DNA of 64,000 bases from an uncultured Lachnospiraceae bacterium (GCA_900319245.1 ONNQ01000005.1:35972-99971); one strand, 5' to 3'. Shown: positions 25,501 to 34,325, counted from the first letter of the stretch. A program made the numbers and translations. The notes: a model not told the origin generated them from the sequence alone.

Positions 25501-26923
25501 ATCCTCGGACAGTGAAATCCGCATTTGGAATATGGAGAGCGGAGCGTATCTTCATATACTAAAGGGCCACAAGAGTTGGGTCAACACGCTGGTCCTGAGC
25601 GCGGATGGGCGGAGGCTTGTGAGCGGATCTGACGATATGACGGTGCGAATCTGGGATGCGGAGACGGGCAAGTGTCTGCATGTGTTGGAAGAGCACGACG
25701 GCTGGATCAACGTCCTTGCGCTGAGTACGGATGGACGCCGTGTCGTGAGCGGCTCCTCAGACAGGACGATGAACGTCTGGGATGTAGAGAGTGGAACACG
25801 CCTCTATACGATTGAAGGGCATACGGGCGGCGTGCGGTCTATGGCGATGTTTGGAAATCAATATCTGGTGAGCGGCTCCTCGGACAATACACTGCGCATA
25901 TGGGACATGAACAACCTGAAGTGTACCCGTGTCCTGAAAGGTCACGACGGCTGGATTAATGCGATCGCTATCAATCATGATGGGAGCAGGCTCGCGAGTG
26001 GTTCTACGGATGGAACGATCCGGATCTGGGATCCTGCTAATGGAAAACTCATCCATATTCTGGAAGGACATGAGGGATGGGTCAACGTGGTGGCTATGAG
26101 CAGGGATGGCTTCCTGCTCGCGAGCGGGTCGTCCGATGGAACAATCCGAATCTGGGACGCGATTACCGGTAGACTTCTTCGTGTTCTGAGCGGGCACACG
26201 GGAAGGGTCAATGTGATTGCGCTGAGCGCTAATGGAAAACGCCTTGTGAGCGGTGCAGACGATGCGACGATCCGGATCTGGAACGTCAACAGAGGAGTAT
26301 GTCAGTACACAATGAAAGGGCACACCGGTATGATTCGGGCAATAGCGCTGGGGCGGAGTAATCAGCTCCTGGCAAGCGGCGCCGCTGACAAAATAGCGCG
26401 GATCTGGGATGTCTCCCGCAGAAGTTGTCTGAAAGAGCTGCGCTGGCATAACAGCTGGGTCAATTCTGTGGCTTTCAGCAGTGATGGGAAACTGCTCGCG
26501 ACCGGATCTTCCGACAAAATGGTTCGAATCTGGGATGTAGCGAGCGGAAGATGCCTTCATGTAATGGAGGGACACAAGAACCGGGTCAGGACAGTGTTCA
26601 TGAGTTCGGACGATCGATTTCTGGTGAGCGGCTCCAATGACAAAACCGTACGGATCTGGAACGTCTCGAACGGTAAATGCCTGCAGGAGCTGGAAGGCCA
26701 TACGGACAGGATCAGAGCTTTGATTCTCAGTAGTGACGACCGCCTTATCATCAGTGGCTCATATGACGGAACCGTGCGTGTCTGGGAAGCAGAGAGCGGC
26801 AAGTGCCTTGACGTGCTGAGTCCATTCCCTAGTTGTGATCTCACAGGAGTGGATCTAAGCTTCGCCATTTTTGATAATGAAAAGACCAGACTCCGCTGCA
26901 GTCAGAATGGGGCGATTGTGTGA
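22592..26923 (+). CDS. Nuclease-like domain + NACHT (STAND) ATPase + 16 WD40 repeats
   Basis: 1443 residues. N-terminal ~170 residues: a restriction-endonuclease-like module with Y-V-G-T-D-G then G-F-Q-A-K-Y-Y. Residues ~250-650: a NACHT/STAND ATPase, Walker A G274-V-G-G-I-G-K-T and Walker B LLLLLD352-G-F-N-E. A pentapeptide-like bridge (VDFSGMDLSEISL) leads to 16 WD40 repeats from about 731 to 1408, mostly 41-42 residues and very alike, then a CDLTGVDLSFAIF tail. STAND proteins sense a ligand through the repeats, oligomerise and switch on the effector. ATG 22592 is chosen since TTG 22586 would overlap the GTPase stop. Likely anti-phage sensor-nuclease; target unknown. Confidence 0.82.
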   Translation: MYKILDWAKFAYRFSGSLQAAFETMAYHMFCREFDITKGLPAVYNQKFIETEPYVGTDGTIAGFQAKYYETTSITAGQKDDLIKAVRGAAATYEGINTLYFYVSKEFAGSSSAGVSKSRAQAEIEEAASELGIRIEWVLPSQMEIILNRPDHADILEYFFGDETDDKLLKEIAAVRKMREILLQQRNDHPSFRLLANGLQSPYTSAAKNLFPKGIKPAERFMVYKDEEDRESMPVQVADLIAASWTNGRGGSSQSQGARGAGKIGCNRHLQIQGVGGIGKTVLLLSLTTEPGYLPHDVPSVYIPMYELNDYDGENVIMQYLDNLFDRDTVNVIDALSKKPWDDGPSLLLLLDGFNELALRQKQALIWRDISRWAARRGVQIITTSRAYSGSTMNRFMPVTLQELDEDTIIRYLSDYNREHHTSVAVPAKGDRLLRLLTIPLMLTLYIQVEEIRASESEYPYLAFRSSFNAGTLISNYIQKEIYNYASYISDSAKTIEISGFVFIMTAIVPYLMYEMERDSLFAVDEMYLRQKIDEALQYFGNKPYCIPSQVYSAANYEQEDFDWLGSDEIFEQLTRKSGVLVRTAGPDGTSKYRPMHQDFRDGLAALFLCSIGQGHISNKTELPPEYRISLGSFVVRFMGEVLQPDEVQKLWEMNRSYEPTNANSTRLLMDLIGQQRGRDYTDVDFSGMDLSEISLYPYLSGWASGGRLLCSGRKAFAGARISEATFLPQGHSRSIKTIVISPDGRWMASGAYEEDIRVWDLENGTFQRALKGHNSWINALAVSLDGRFLVSGSEDHTGRIWDMRRGESGACSSILHGHTGSIKSLAISPDVRLVASGSSDGTIRIWDIEDGRLLHILQGHNDQVNAVAFSHDGHLIVSGSEDRTVRVWDVGDNSGTSRGKCLHTLQGHEGGVNSLVVSPVGNLVVSGSSDNKIMIWNIKDGTCMRTLEGHTNWINVLAMSADGKRLVSGSSDSEIRIWNMESGAYLHILKGHKSWVNTLVLSADGRRLVSGSDDMTVRIWDAETGKCLHVLEEHDGWINVLALSTDGRRVVSGSSDRTMNVWDVESGTRLYTIEGHTGGVRSMAMFGNQYLVSGSSDNTLRIWDMNNLKCTRVLKGHDGWINAIAINHDGSRLASGSTDGTIRIWDPANGKLIHILEGHEGWVNVVAMSRDGFLLASGSSDGTIRIWDAITGRLLRVLSGHTGRVNVIALSANGKRLVSGADDATIRIWNVNRGVCQYTMKGHTGMIRAIALGRSNQLLASGAADKIARIWDVSRRSCLKELRWHNSWVNSVAFSSDGKLLATGSSDKMVRIWDVASGRCLHVMEGHKNRVRTVFMSSDDRFLVSGSNDKTVRIWNVSNGKCLQELEGHTDRIRALILSSDDRLIISGSYDGTVRVWEAESGKCLDVLSPFPSCDLTGVDLSFAIFDNEKTRLRCSQNGAIV

Positions 26924-27007
26924 GTTTTAAGCAGCTTAATTGATATGATTGTGTGAGACGGATTGGTCGGAAAGGGATGATGCTATGAGTTTTCAAGGAG
27001 AAAGATT

Positions 27008-28096
27008 ATGAAAAATGTTCTGCTGTTGGGAAACGGTATAGATCGGGCATATGACAGTAACGCTGTCTCATGGTCGGACTTGCTTAAGAAGATGACAACC
27101 GTCCCAAATCTGCCAAAGCACGAGACGCTTCCTTTTCCTCTTGAGATGGTGCTCCGCACGAATGACCATGTGGATGAAGCACTGAAGAAATACAATCGGG
27201 ACCTGTATGGATCGGCGGAAGATGAGAAGTTGCGCTGTGTTTTGGCAAAGGTGCTGGAAATGGGATTTGACGAGATTCTCACGACAAACTACGACTATGC
27301 GCTGGAGGGCACAGCCATTTATCCCAAGAAGGTGACGGACGCATGGCTGCGGAACTCGATGAAGCACACGGACGAGGTTGCGCGGGCGGAGAATACGTAT
27401 CTGCTGCACACGTATCAGGAAGTAGGGTCCGGGGACGCTAAAAATCGGATCTGGCACATTCACGGAGAGGCACGAAAACCGGGATCGATCGTAATCGGCC
27501 ACTATATGTATGTAAACCTGGTTTCTAAGTGGCGCGAGAAGCTTGCAGGGCGAGTAGACAAGTACAGAGCCTGGGATAAGGTGAAGGCGGATGCGTTTGC
27601 GGCTGGTCCGGAAAAAGCGAAAGCGGATGCGTTTGCGGCTGGTCCGGAAAAAGCGAAAGCGGATTCGGAGCCGCCGTGCGGAAGTTGGTTGGATTCGTTT
27701 GTGCTCGGAAATGTGTATATTCTTGGGCTGGGAATGGACTTCTCGGAGCTTGATCTATGGTGGCTTCTCAATCGCAAGAAGAGAGAGAAAGCTGCTCATG
27801 GGAAGGTTGTGTTCTATGAGCCTGAGCGCACAGAAGATGCAGCCAAATATGCATTACTTCGGGCCTACGGCGCTGATGTGAGGCATCTCGGATTCAAGCT
27901 GCCTGAGCGCATGGAGGCAGAAGCCTGCGATGAGGATCTGCAGGCGGAGTTCGACGAACAGGAGAGAGAGGCGTGGAAATTCACAAGTGAAGTGTACAAG
28001 GCTTTCTATGTGGATGCTTTGGAGGATATTGAGCGAGATATATTAAAAAACATCAATAATAGCAAGAAGATATCTTGTAATTGCATTTTGACATGA
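27008..28096 (+). CDS. SIR2-like domain protein
   Basis: 362 residues with SIR2-like blocks: LLLGNGIDRAYDS at the N-terminus (nucleotide loop), ILTTNYDYALE (~92-102), IWHIHGEARKPGS (~149-161, with the histidine of the NAD site) and YILGLGMDFSELDLWWLL (~236). SIR2-type effectors in defence systems hydrolyse NAD+ and stop cell growth. Residues ~194-218 contain two exact copies of a 12-residue alanine/lysine unit (36-bp DNA repeat). AAGGAGAAAG precedes ATG 27008. It lies 84 bp after the STAND gene on the same strand, so it is probably part of the same module. Confidence 0.75.
   Translation: MKNVLLLGNGIDRAYDSNAVSWSDLLKKMTTVPNLPKHETLPFPLEMVLRTNDHVDEALKKYNRDLYGSAEDEKLRCVLAKVLEMGFDEILTTNYDYALEGTAIYPKKVTDAWLRNSMKHTDEVARAENTYLLHTYQEVGSGDAKNRIWHIHGEARKPGSIVIGHYMYVNLVSKWREKLAGRVDKYRAWDKVKADAFAAGPEKAKADAFAAGPEKAKADSEPPCGSWLDSFVLGNVYILGLGMDFSELDLWWLLNRKKREKAAHGKVVFYEPERTEDAAKYALLRAYGADVRHLGFKLPERMEAEACDEDLQAEFDEQEREAWKFTSEVYKAFYVDALEDIERDILKNINNSKKISCNCILT
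27587..27664. repeat. In-frame 36-bp tandem duplication in the SIR2-like gene
   Basis: Identical 36-bp units at 27587-27622 and 27623-27658, followed by the first 6 bp of a third. They encode the 12-residue unit ADAFAAGPEKAK twice. Perfect identity implies recent slippage. Confidence 0.9.
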
Positions 28097-28117
28097 TATA
28101 ATTTATTTTTGTATACA
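28088..28117 (+). promoter_or_regulatory. Promoter of the opp operon
   Basis: TTGACA at 28088-28093 (inside the last codons of the SIR2-like gene) and TATACA at 28112-28117, 18 bp apart. Leader of ~85 nt before oppB. Confidence 0.6.
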
Positions 28118-28158
28118 GTCTACAAAGAATTCTTTCTTTTTAAACGATAGACTGTATA
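28112..28158. promoter_or_regulatory. Inverted-repeat operator over the opp -10 element
   Basis: An 11-bp perfect inverted repeat, TATACAGTCTA (28112-28122) and TAGACTGTATA (28148-28158), with a 25-bp centre containing AGAATTCT. The left arm includes the -10, so a bound repressor would block transcription. A hairpin in RNA is the alternative, but there is no U-tract placed for termination. Confidence 0.55.
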
Positions 28159-28209
28159 TATTTAAGCAATATATGCTTTAGCAAATTAAAACTGGAAAGG
28201 GGAAACACC

Positions 28210-29121
28210 ATGACTCGGTACATTGTTAAAAGAGTCCTGCTGGCCATCGCAAGTGTATTCATCATTTGCGCGATCACATTCTTCGCCATGAATGCGATCC
28301 CCGGAGGACCCTTCAACTCAGAAAAGGCACTATCGGAGGCAACCAAACAGGTTCTGGAGCAGAGATACAATCTGGATAAGCCTGTTCCTGTGCAGTTTGT
28401 TCTTTATCTTAAGAATCTTATGCACGGGGATTTCGGCGTATCGCTCAAGACCGGACGCGATATCGGCGGCACTCTGATGGAATGCTTCAAGGTGTCCGGA
28501 CGCCTTGGTCTTACCGCTGCCGTATTGGCAGTCATCTGTGGTATTGTACTGGGTTCACTGGCAGCGCTGTTCAGAAACGGACTGATCGATCGTATCATCG
28601 TCTTCTTCACAACTCTGTTCACCGCAATGCCTTCCTTTGTGTTTGCAACCTTCCTGATGCTGGTGTTCTGCATCACGCTGAAATGGCTGCCGGTATGGGA
28701 CGCATCGAGCAAGTCGCTGATCCTACCGGTCATCGCGCTTGCGGCTTATCCCATGGCCTACGTCACGCGCCTTACCAAAACATCGATGCTTGACTCTCTT
28801 GGACAGGACTATATTCGTACTGCCCGCGCCAAGGGTGTTCCGATGACCAAGGTCATCTTCAAGCACGCACTCAGGAACGCACTGATCCCCGTTATTACAT
28901 ATGTGGGTCCCATGCTGGCCTATATTTTGACAGGATCCCTTGTCGTCGAGAATATCTTCACAATCGGCGGTCTGGGACAGCAGTTCGTCAAGTCCATCAA
29001 CAACCGCGACTATCCCATGATCATGGCAACCACCATTTTCCTGGCAGTCGTCATGGTCATCTGCAACCTGCTCAGCGATATCGCTTACAAGGTTGTCGAT
29101 CCCAGAATTACTTTGGACTAA
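28210..29121 (+). CDS. oppB: Oligopeptide ABC transporter permease OppB
   Basis: 303 residues, six membrane spans, N-terminal MTRYIVKRVLLAI typical of OppB/DppB. The ATPase-contact EAA loop is DYIRTARAKGVPMTKVIFKHALRNALIPVITY. Imports oligopeptides together with OppC, D, F and the receptor. GGAAAGGGG ribosome site; oppC follows 15 bp on. Confidence 0.93.
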   Translation: MTRYIVKRVLLAIASVFIICAITFFAMNAIPGGPFNSEKALSEATKQVLEQRYNLDKPVPVQFVLYLKNLMHGDFGVSLKTGRDIGGTLMECFKVSGRLGLTAAVLAVICGIVLGSLAALFRNGLIDRIIVFFTTLFTAMPSFVFATFLMLVFCITLKWLPVWDASSKSLILPVIALAAYPMAYVTRLTKTSMLDSLGQDYIRTARAKGVPMTKVIFKHALRNALIPVITYVGPMLAYILTGSLVVENIFTIGGLGQQFVKSINNRDYPMIMATTIFLAVVMVICNLLSDIAYKVVDPRITLD

Positions 29122-29136
29122 GGAGGGCTGGTAAGT

Positions 29137-30195
29137 ATGGAAGCAAAGAAGAATCCCTTAAGCATGCAGATTGATCCTGCTCTGTTCGAACCCGCGACAG
29201 AAGACGAAAAGCGGCAGGCGGACGTCATGAGTGAGTCCACCACCTTCTTCAAGGATGGTATGAGAAAGCTCATGAAGAACCCGCTGGCAGTAGGCTCCAT
29301 TATTGTCCTCCTGTTCATCATTCTCACGATTGCGATCGCGCCGCTGGTGGTTCCGTATACTTATTCGGACATCATCAAGGTCAACGGCAGACGTGACAGA
29401 ACCAACAAGAACCTGGCAGCGTTTGAGTATTCCGAGATGGAACAGAAGTACATCGACGAGGGCGGAGAAGTGTTCCCGCACATCATGGGAACGGATTCCC
29501 TCGGCCGTGACTACTTCATCCGTGTGGTCTACGGCGCTAGAATTTCGCTGATCGTCGGACTGTTCGCCAGTATCCTGGTCCTGATCATCGGCGTCATATA
29601 CGGGTCTATAGCCGGATATACGGGAGGGCGAACGGATCTGATCATGATGCGTATCGTCGATATCATATATTCGCTGCCGGACATGTTGATCATCATTTTG
29701 CTGGCAACAGTCCTGCAGCCGATCCTCGAAAACACAAGCAATCCCATTGTCAACGCCCTGGGAACCAACATGATCTGTATCTTCATCGTGTTCGGTCTTC
29801 TGTACTGGGTCGGCATGGCAAGACTTGTTCGCGGCCAGATTTTGACCATTAAGAATAATGAGTATATCCTTGCAGCGCGTTCGATCGGCGCAAAGCCCGC
29901 GCACATCATCCGCAAGCACATTATTCCCAACTGTATCTCGGTCATCATCATCACAACAGCCCTGCAGATTCCTTCCGCGATCTTCACGGAGAGCTTTCTG
30001 TCATTCATTGGTATGGGCGTCAACGCTCCCATGCCTTCCCTGGGATCTCTTGCAAACTCCGCTCGTGAGGGTCTGCAGACCTATCCCATGCAGCTGGTCT
30101 ATCCTGCGGTCCTGATCGTCCTGATCGTTCTGGCCTTTAACCTGCTCGGCGACGGCCTCCGCGACGCGTTCGATCCCAAGCTCAGAAGCAAATAA
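29137..30195 (+). CDS. oppC: Oligopeptide ABC transporter permease OppC
   Basis: 352 residues. The N-terminal ~55 residues are the long cytoplasmic OppC leader; then spans and the EAA loop EYILAARSIGAKPAHIIRKHIIPN are followed by the typical C-terminal LLGDGLRDAFDPKL. The large extracytoplasmic loop after span 1 holds the HIMGTDSLGRDYFIRVV motif. AAGGAGGG before ATG 29137. Confidence 0.93.
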   Translation: MEAKKNPLSMQIDPALFEPATEDEKRQADVMSESTTFFKDGMRKLMKNPLAVGSIIVLLFIILTIAIAPLVVPYTYSDIIKVNGRRDRTNKNLAAFEYSEMEQKYIDEGGEVFPHIMGTDSLGRDYFIRVVYGARISLIVGLFASILVLIIGVIYGSIAGYTGGRTDLIMMRIVDIIYSLPDMLIIILLATVLQPILENTSNPIVNALGTNMICIFIVFGLLYWVGMARLVRGQILTIKNNEYILAARSIGAKPAHIIRKHIIPNCISVIIITTALQIPSAIFTESFLSFIGMGVNAPMPSLGSLANSAREGLQTYPMQLVYPAVLIVLIVLAFNLLGDGLRDAFDPKLRSK

Positions 30196-30259
30196 TGGGT
30201 CGGCCAGACGAGAGTGAACAAGAAGACTGTTAGTAAGAAAGAGGAAAGCAGGTAAACCA

Positions 30260-31285
30260 ATGAGTCAAAACACAGAAAACCATACGCCGCTTTTGCAGGT
30301 CATTGACCTTCATACTTCCTTCAAGACCGACAAGGGAGAAGTAAAGGCAGTTAACGGTGTCACCTATACACTGGAAGCCGGAAAGAGCCTTGGTATCGTA
30401 GGTGAGTCCGGTTCCGGTAAATCGGTCTCGGCCTATTCCATCATGCAGATTCTGGATGGAAACGGCCACATCACACAGGGCAAAGTACTGTTCAAAGGCG
30501 AAGATATCACCAAGTACACGCCCAAGCAGATGGAAGATTTCCGCGGCAGACACTGCGCGATGATCTTCCAGGATCCCATGACCTCCCTGAACCCCGTTTA
30601 CACGGTGGGCAACCAGATCATGGAAGCCATCACAACACACCACAAAGTCAGCAAAGAGGACGCCAGAAAGAGAGCCCAGGAGATGCTGGAGCTGGTAGGC
30701 ATCAACGATGCGCCCCGCCGTCTCAAACAGTATCCCCACGAGCTGTCCGGTGGTATGCGCCAGCGTGTCATGATCGCTATGGCGCTGGTATCCGAGCCCT
30801 CCATCCTGATCGCTGACGAGCCCACCACCGCGCTGGACGTTACCATTCAGGCGCAGATCCTGGAGCTCATGATGGAGCTGCAGAAGAAGCTGGGCATGGC
30901 CATTATTATCGTTACTCACGATCTGGGCGTCATTGCACAGATGTCCGATGAGATCGTCGTTATGTACGGCGGAAGAATCTGCGAGCGCGGCACGGCAGAA
31001 GATATTTTCTACAATCCCTGCCACGAGTACACGAAGGGTCTTCTCCGCTCCATTCCTTCTGTCAACAACATGAAGAAGAAGCTGATCCCCATCGCGGGTA
31101 CGCCGATCAACCTCCTGAACATGCCCAAGGGCTGCGCATTCTGCGCACGCTGCGACAACGCCATGAAGATCTGCCTGACGCAGGTTCCGGAAGAGGTCCG
31201 CATTGATAAGACCCATCTGGCTTCCTGCTGGATCAATATCAGAGACAATAAGTATCTTCATGAGGAAGCGGAGGTGAAAGCATGA
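30260..31285 (+). CDS. oppD: Oligopeptide ABC transporter ATPase OppD
   Basis: 341 residues. Walker [10 protein letters not shown]-loop [11 protein letters not shown], signature LSGGMRQR, Walker [13 protein letters not shown], then the C-terminal oligopeptide-transporter extension with cysteine motif [15 protein letters not shown], where relatives of this family can bind an Fe-S cluster. It ends overlapping oppF by four bases. Confidence 0.93.
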   Translation: MSQNTENHTPLLQVIDLHTSFKTDKGEVKAVNGVTYTLEAGKSLGIVGESGSGKSVSAYSIMQILDGNGHITQGKVLFKGEDITKYTPKQMEDFRGRHCAMIFQDPMTSLNPVYTVGNQIMEAITTHHKVSKEDARKRAQEMLELVGINDAPRRLKQYPHELSGGMRQRVMIAMALVSEPSILIADEPTTALDVTIQAQILELMMELQKKLGMAIIIVTHDLGVIAQMSDEIVVMYGGRICERGTAEDIFYNPCHEYTKGLLRSIPSVNNMKKKLIPIAGTPINLLNMPKGCAFCARCDNAMKICLTQVPEEVRIDKTHLASCWINIRDNKYLHEEAEVKA

Positions 31286-32244
31286 GCAGCGAATACTTAG
31301 TCGAAGTCAAAGACCTGAAACAGTATTTTCCCATTCGCACCGGCTTTATGAAGACAACGCTGTTAAAGGCTGTTGACGGCGTGAATTTTGCCATTAAGCC
31401 CGGCGAAACACTGGGCCTCGTAGGAGAGTCCGGCTGCGGCAAAACAACGGTCGGCCGCACACTGCTGCGACTTTATAAGCCCACCGGCGGCGAGATTTAT
31501 TATGACGGCAATCTGATCACAGACCAGAATATGATCCAGTACCGTCCCAAGATGCAGATGGTATTCCAGGATCCCTATTCCTCTCTGGACCCTCGTATGA
31601 CGGTCGAAGAGATCATCGGTGAGCCCCTGGACGTCCACAAGCTCTATTCCAACAAAGCGGAGCGCAGAGAGAAGATCCTCGGCCTCATGGAACTGGTCGG
31701 ACTGAACGCAGAGCATGCGACGAGATATGTCCACGAGTTCTCCGGCGGTCAGAGACAGCGTATCGGTATCGCGAGAGCGCTGGCTGTTGATCCCAGATTC
31801 ATCGTCTGCGACGAAGCTGTTTCCGCACTGGACGTTTCTATTCAGGCGCAAGTCATCAATATGTTCGAAGAGCTGCAGGAGAAGCTGGGCGTTGCCTATC
31901 TCTTCATTGCGCACGACCTTTTGGTTGTTCGTCATATTTCCGACCGAATTGCGGTTATGTACCTGGGCCGCATCGTAGAGACCGCCGATGCGGACGAGCT
32001 CTATGACAGCCCCATCCACCCCTACACGCAGTCTCTGCTTTCCGCGGTTCCGATCCCGGATCCCAAGATCGCCAAGAGCTCCCAGCGTATCATCCTCGAA
32101 GGTGACGTGCCGAGCCCTCTGCAGATGCCTTCTGGCTGCGCATTCCGCACCAGATGCCGCTTCGCAACAGAGAAGTGTGCAAAAGAGTGCCCGTCCCTGA
32201 CCGACAGAGGAAATGGACATATGGTGGCGTGCTGGAACAAGTAA
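31282..32244 (+). CDS. oppF: Oligopeptide ABC transporter ATPase OppF
   Basis: 320 residues. Walker [11 protein letters not shown]-loop [11 protein letters not shown], signature FSGGQRQR, Walker [13 protein letters not shown] and C-terminal [18 protein letters not shown] overlaps the oppD stop (ATGA), so the two are translationally coupled. Forms the ATPase dimer with OppD. Confidence 0.93.
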   Translation: MSSEYLVEVKDLKQYFPIRTGFMKTTLLKAVDGVNFAIKPGETLGLVGESGCGKTTVGRTLLRLYKPTGGEIYYDGNLITDQNMIQYRPKMQMVFQDPYSSLDPRMTVEEIIGEPLDVHKLYSNKAERREKILGLMELVGLNAEHATRYVHEFSGGQRQRIGIARALAVDPRFIVCDEAVSALDVSIQAQVINMFEELQEKLGVAYLFIAHDLLVVRHISDRIAVMYLGRIVETADADELYDSPIHPYTQSLLSAVPIPDPKIAKSSQRIILEGDVPSPLQMPSGCAFRTRCRFATEKCAKECPSLTDRGNGHMVACWNK

Positions 32245-32302
32245 TGTCAAGAATTATTTAGAATTATTACTATTTTGACCTTAAATAATTGGGGCAAAGT
32301 AG

Positions 32303-32323
32303 TATAATGATTTCGATGTGTTT
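32303..32323 (+). promoter_or_regulatory. -10 element and shared downstream motif before the peptide receptor gene
   Basis: A perfect TATAAT at 32303-32308 is followed by GATTTCGATGT. The same AGTATAATGATTTC(A/G)ATGT run occurs at the DUF3798 gene promoter (49030-49049). Upstream TTGACC (32275) is too far (22 bp) to be an ordinary -35. The internal promoter would let the receptor be made in excess over oppBCDF. Confidence 0.5.
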
Positions 32324-32447
32324 ACCGCGGTGACGAGATGCTCTAAGGCAGTGAAGGGCGGACGTGACCTGGGGTTAAGCATAAATAAAGTAACTGGCAG
32401 TCACGCGGGGGAATCTGGCGGGCTGCTAAATAAAAAAGGAGGACGTT
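32324..32447 (+). promoter_or_regulatory. Structured leader of the peptide receptor mRNA
   Basis: About 125 nt between the promoter and ATG. CGTGAC (32363-32368) pairs with GTCACG (32400-32405), and GC-rich segments follow before an AAAAAAGGAGG ribosome site. No known riboswitch class is recognised and there is no U-tract. Confidence 0.3.
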
Positions 32448-34268
32448 ATGAAAAAACGCGCATTAGCACTGATTCTGTCCGTAGTGACCGCTATGGGCAT
32501 GCTGACAGCTTGCGGCGGAAGCACAGGCGCTTCCACAGCTAGCGAACCCGCAGCAGAGGCTTCTACAGAGGCAGCAGCAGTCGAGACTGAAGCAGCTGAG
32601 GCTGGTGAGCCCGTCGAGTCCACAATTTATCCGACTCCCGAAGGCGTTACCTACAAAGCAATCGCTGAAGGCAAGTCCGCTCCCGATTGGACAGAGTACG
32701 AAGCTCTGATCAAGGAGATCAAGACCACAACTGACATGGAGAACCGTGTCGCTCTGATGCACAAGGCAGAGGATATCCTGATGGGTACTGCCGCTGTCAT
32801 CCCGATCTACTACTACAACGATCTGTATCTGCAGAAGACCGACGTGGAAGGCATCTACTCCAACCTGTTTGGATTCAAGTTCTTCCAGTTCGCAACCTGC
32901 CCTAGAGACGTTCTGAAGATCAACCTGGCTTCCGAGCCCGCAAAGGTTGACCCCGCTCTGAACTCTTCCGTAGACGGCGCCTGCCTCGCAGTCAACATGT
33001 TCGAAGGTCTCTATACTTATGATGCAGAGGGTCAGCTTCAGCCCGCACTTGCTGAGAACACAGAAGTTTCCGAGGACGGCTTGACCTACACCTTCACACT
33101 TCGTGATGGCCTTAAATGGTCCGATGGCACAGATCTGACTGCTAAAGATTTCGAGTATTCTTGGAAGAGAGCAGCAGCTCCTGAGACCGGTGCTGACTAT
33201 GGTTACATGTTCGACGCTATCGCTAAGACTGAGGATGGCACTCTTGACGTAACTGCATCCGAAGATGGCAAGACTCTTACAGTTAAGCTGGTAGCTCCTT
33301 GCGCATACTTCCTTGACCTTGCAGCATTCCCGGCATACCTCCCTGTTCCTCAGGCACAGGTTGAGGCAGCTGAAGGTTGGGAGACCAACCCCGGCGCATG
33401 GGCAGCAGAAGCTGGTTTCGTAACCAACGGTGCTTACACCATGACTTCCTGGAAGCACGAAGAGTCCATCGTTCTGACCAAGAACGACAACTACTACAGA
33501 GCAGACGAAGTTACCATCCCTGAGATCGATCTGATGCTCTCCGCTGATGACACTGCAATCCTTGCAGCTTACAACTCCGGCGACCTTGATTTCGCTGACA
33601 CAGTTCCCACAAACGAGATCGCTTCTCTGATGGATAACGAAGATTTCCACGTTATTGACAACCTGGGAACCTACTATGCAGCATTCAACGTAAACAGCCC
33701 TCTGTTCGATGGCAAGACTGTTGACCAGGCGATCGCTATGAGAAAGGCTTTCGCAATCCTCATCGACCGTCCTTACATTGTTGAGACAGTCGGCCAGACA
33801 GGCCAGAAGGTTGCTACTTCCTACATCCCTGCAGGTATGGCTGATGGTAACGGCGGCACATTCAAAGAGAATAGCGCTTCCTACAACTTCCCTGTAGAAG
33901 ATGGCTACTATCCTGAGGAAGTTCAGGATGCAGCGATCGACGAAGCTATCGCTCTTCTTGAGTATGCAGGCTACAAGTTCGATGAGAACGGAATGCTTTC
34001 TTCCGAGACTCCCATCAACATCACATACCTGACCAACGATGGCACAGGCCACATCGGCGTTGCTCAGATCATGCAGCAGGATTTCGCTGAGATCGGCATC
34101 AACATGACCATCGACACTCGTGAGTGGAACGTATTCCTGGATGAGAGAAAACAGGGTAACTTCGACTTCGCACGTGAAGGCTGGCTTGCAGACTTCAACG
34201 ATCCCATCAACATGCTTGAGATGTGGACATCCGAGTCCGGCAACAACGATTGCCAGTTCGGCCGCTAA
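32448..34268 (+). CDS. Peptide-binding lipoprotein (OppA family) with permuted domain order
   Basis: 606 residues. Signal peptide with lipobox LTAC22, then an Ala/Glu/Thr-rich linker. Residues ~60-145 (DWTEYEALIKEIKTTTD, ALMHKAEDILM, IPIYYYNDLYL, GFKFFQFAT) are what OppA-family proteins carry at their C-terminal end. The ordinary OppA N-terminal start follows only then (KINLASEPAKVDPALN...). The protein stops at GNNDCQFGR, exactly where that C-terminal segment would normally continue. This order implies a circular permutation; no open frame after the stop supplies a second copy. The rest (SDGTDLTAKDFEYSWKRA etc.) is intact, so it can still bind peptides for the adjacent Opp transporter. Confidence 0.85.
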   Translation: MKKRALALILSVVTAMGMLTACGGSTGASTASEPAAEASTEAAAVETEAAEAGEPVESTIYPTPEGVTYKAIAEGKSAPDWTEYEALIKEIKTTTDMENRVALMHKAEDILMGTAAVIPIYYYNDLYLQKTDVEGIYSNLFGFKFFQFATCPRDVLKINLASEPAKVDPALNSSVDGACLAVNMFEGLYTYDAEGQLQPALAENTEVSEDGLTYTFTLRDGLKWSDGTDLTAKDFEYSWKRAAAPETGADYGYMFDAIAKTEDGTLDVTASEDGKTLTVKLVAPCAYFLDLAAFPAYLPVPQAQVEAAEGWETNPGAWAAEAGFVTNGAYTMTSWKHEESIVLTKNDNYYRADEVTIPEIDLMLSADDTAILAAYNSGDLDFADTVPTNEIASLMDNEDFHVIDNLGTYYAAFNVNSPLFDGKTVDQAIAMRKAFAILIDRPYIVETVGQTGQKVATSYIPAGMADGNGGTFKENSASYNFPVEDGYYPEEVQDAAIDEAIALLEYAGYKFDENGMLSSETPINITYLTNDGTGHIGVAQIMQQDFAEIGINMTIDTREWNVFLDERKQGNFDFAREGWLADFNDPINMLEMWTSESGNNDCQFGR

Positions 34269-34325
34269 TTGAATAGTGGTGGATCCGAAACGGAGTTATT
34301 CGGACTCTTGAAAGTTGAATTTATG

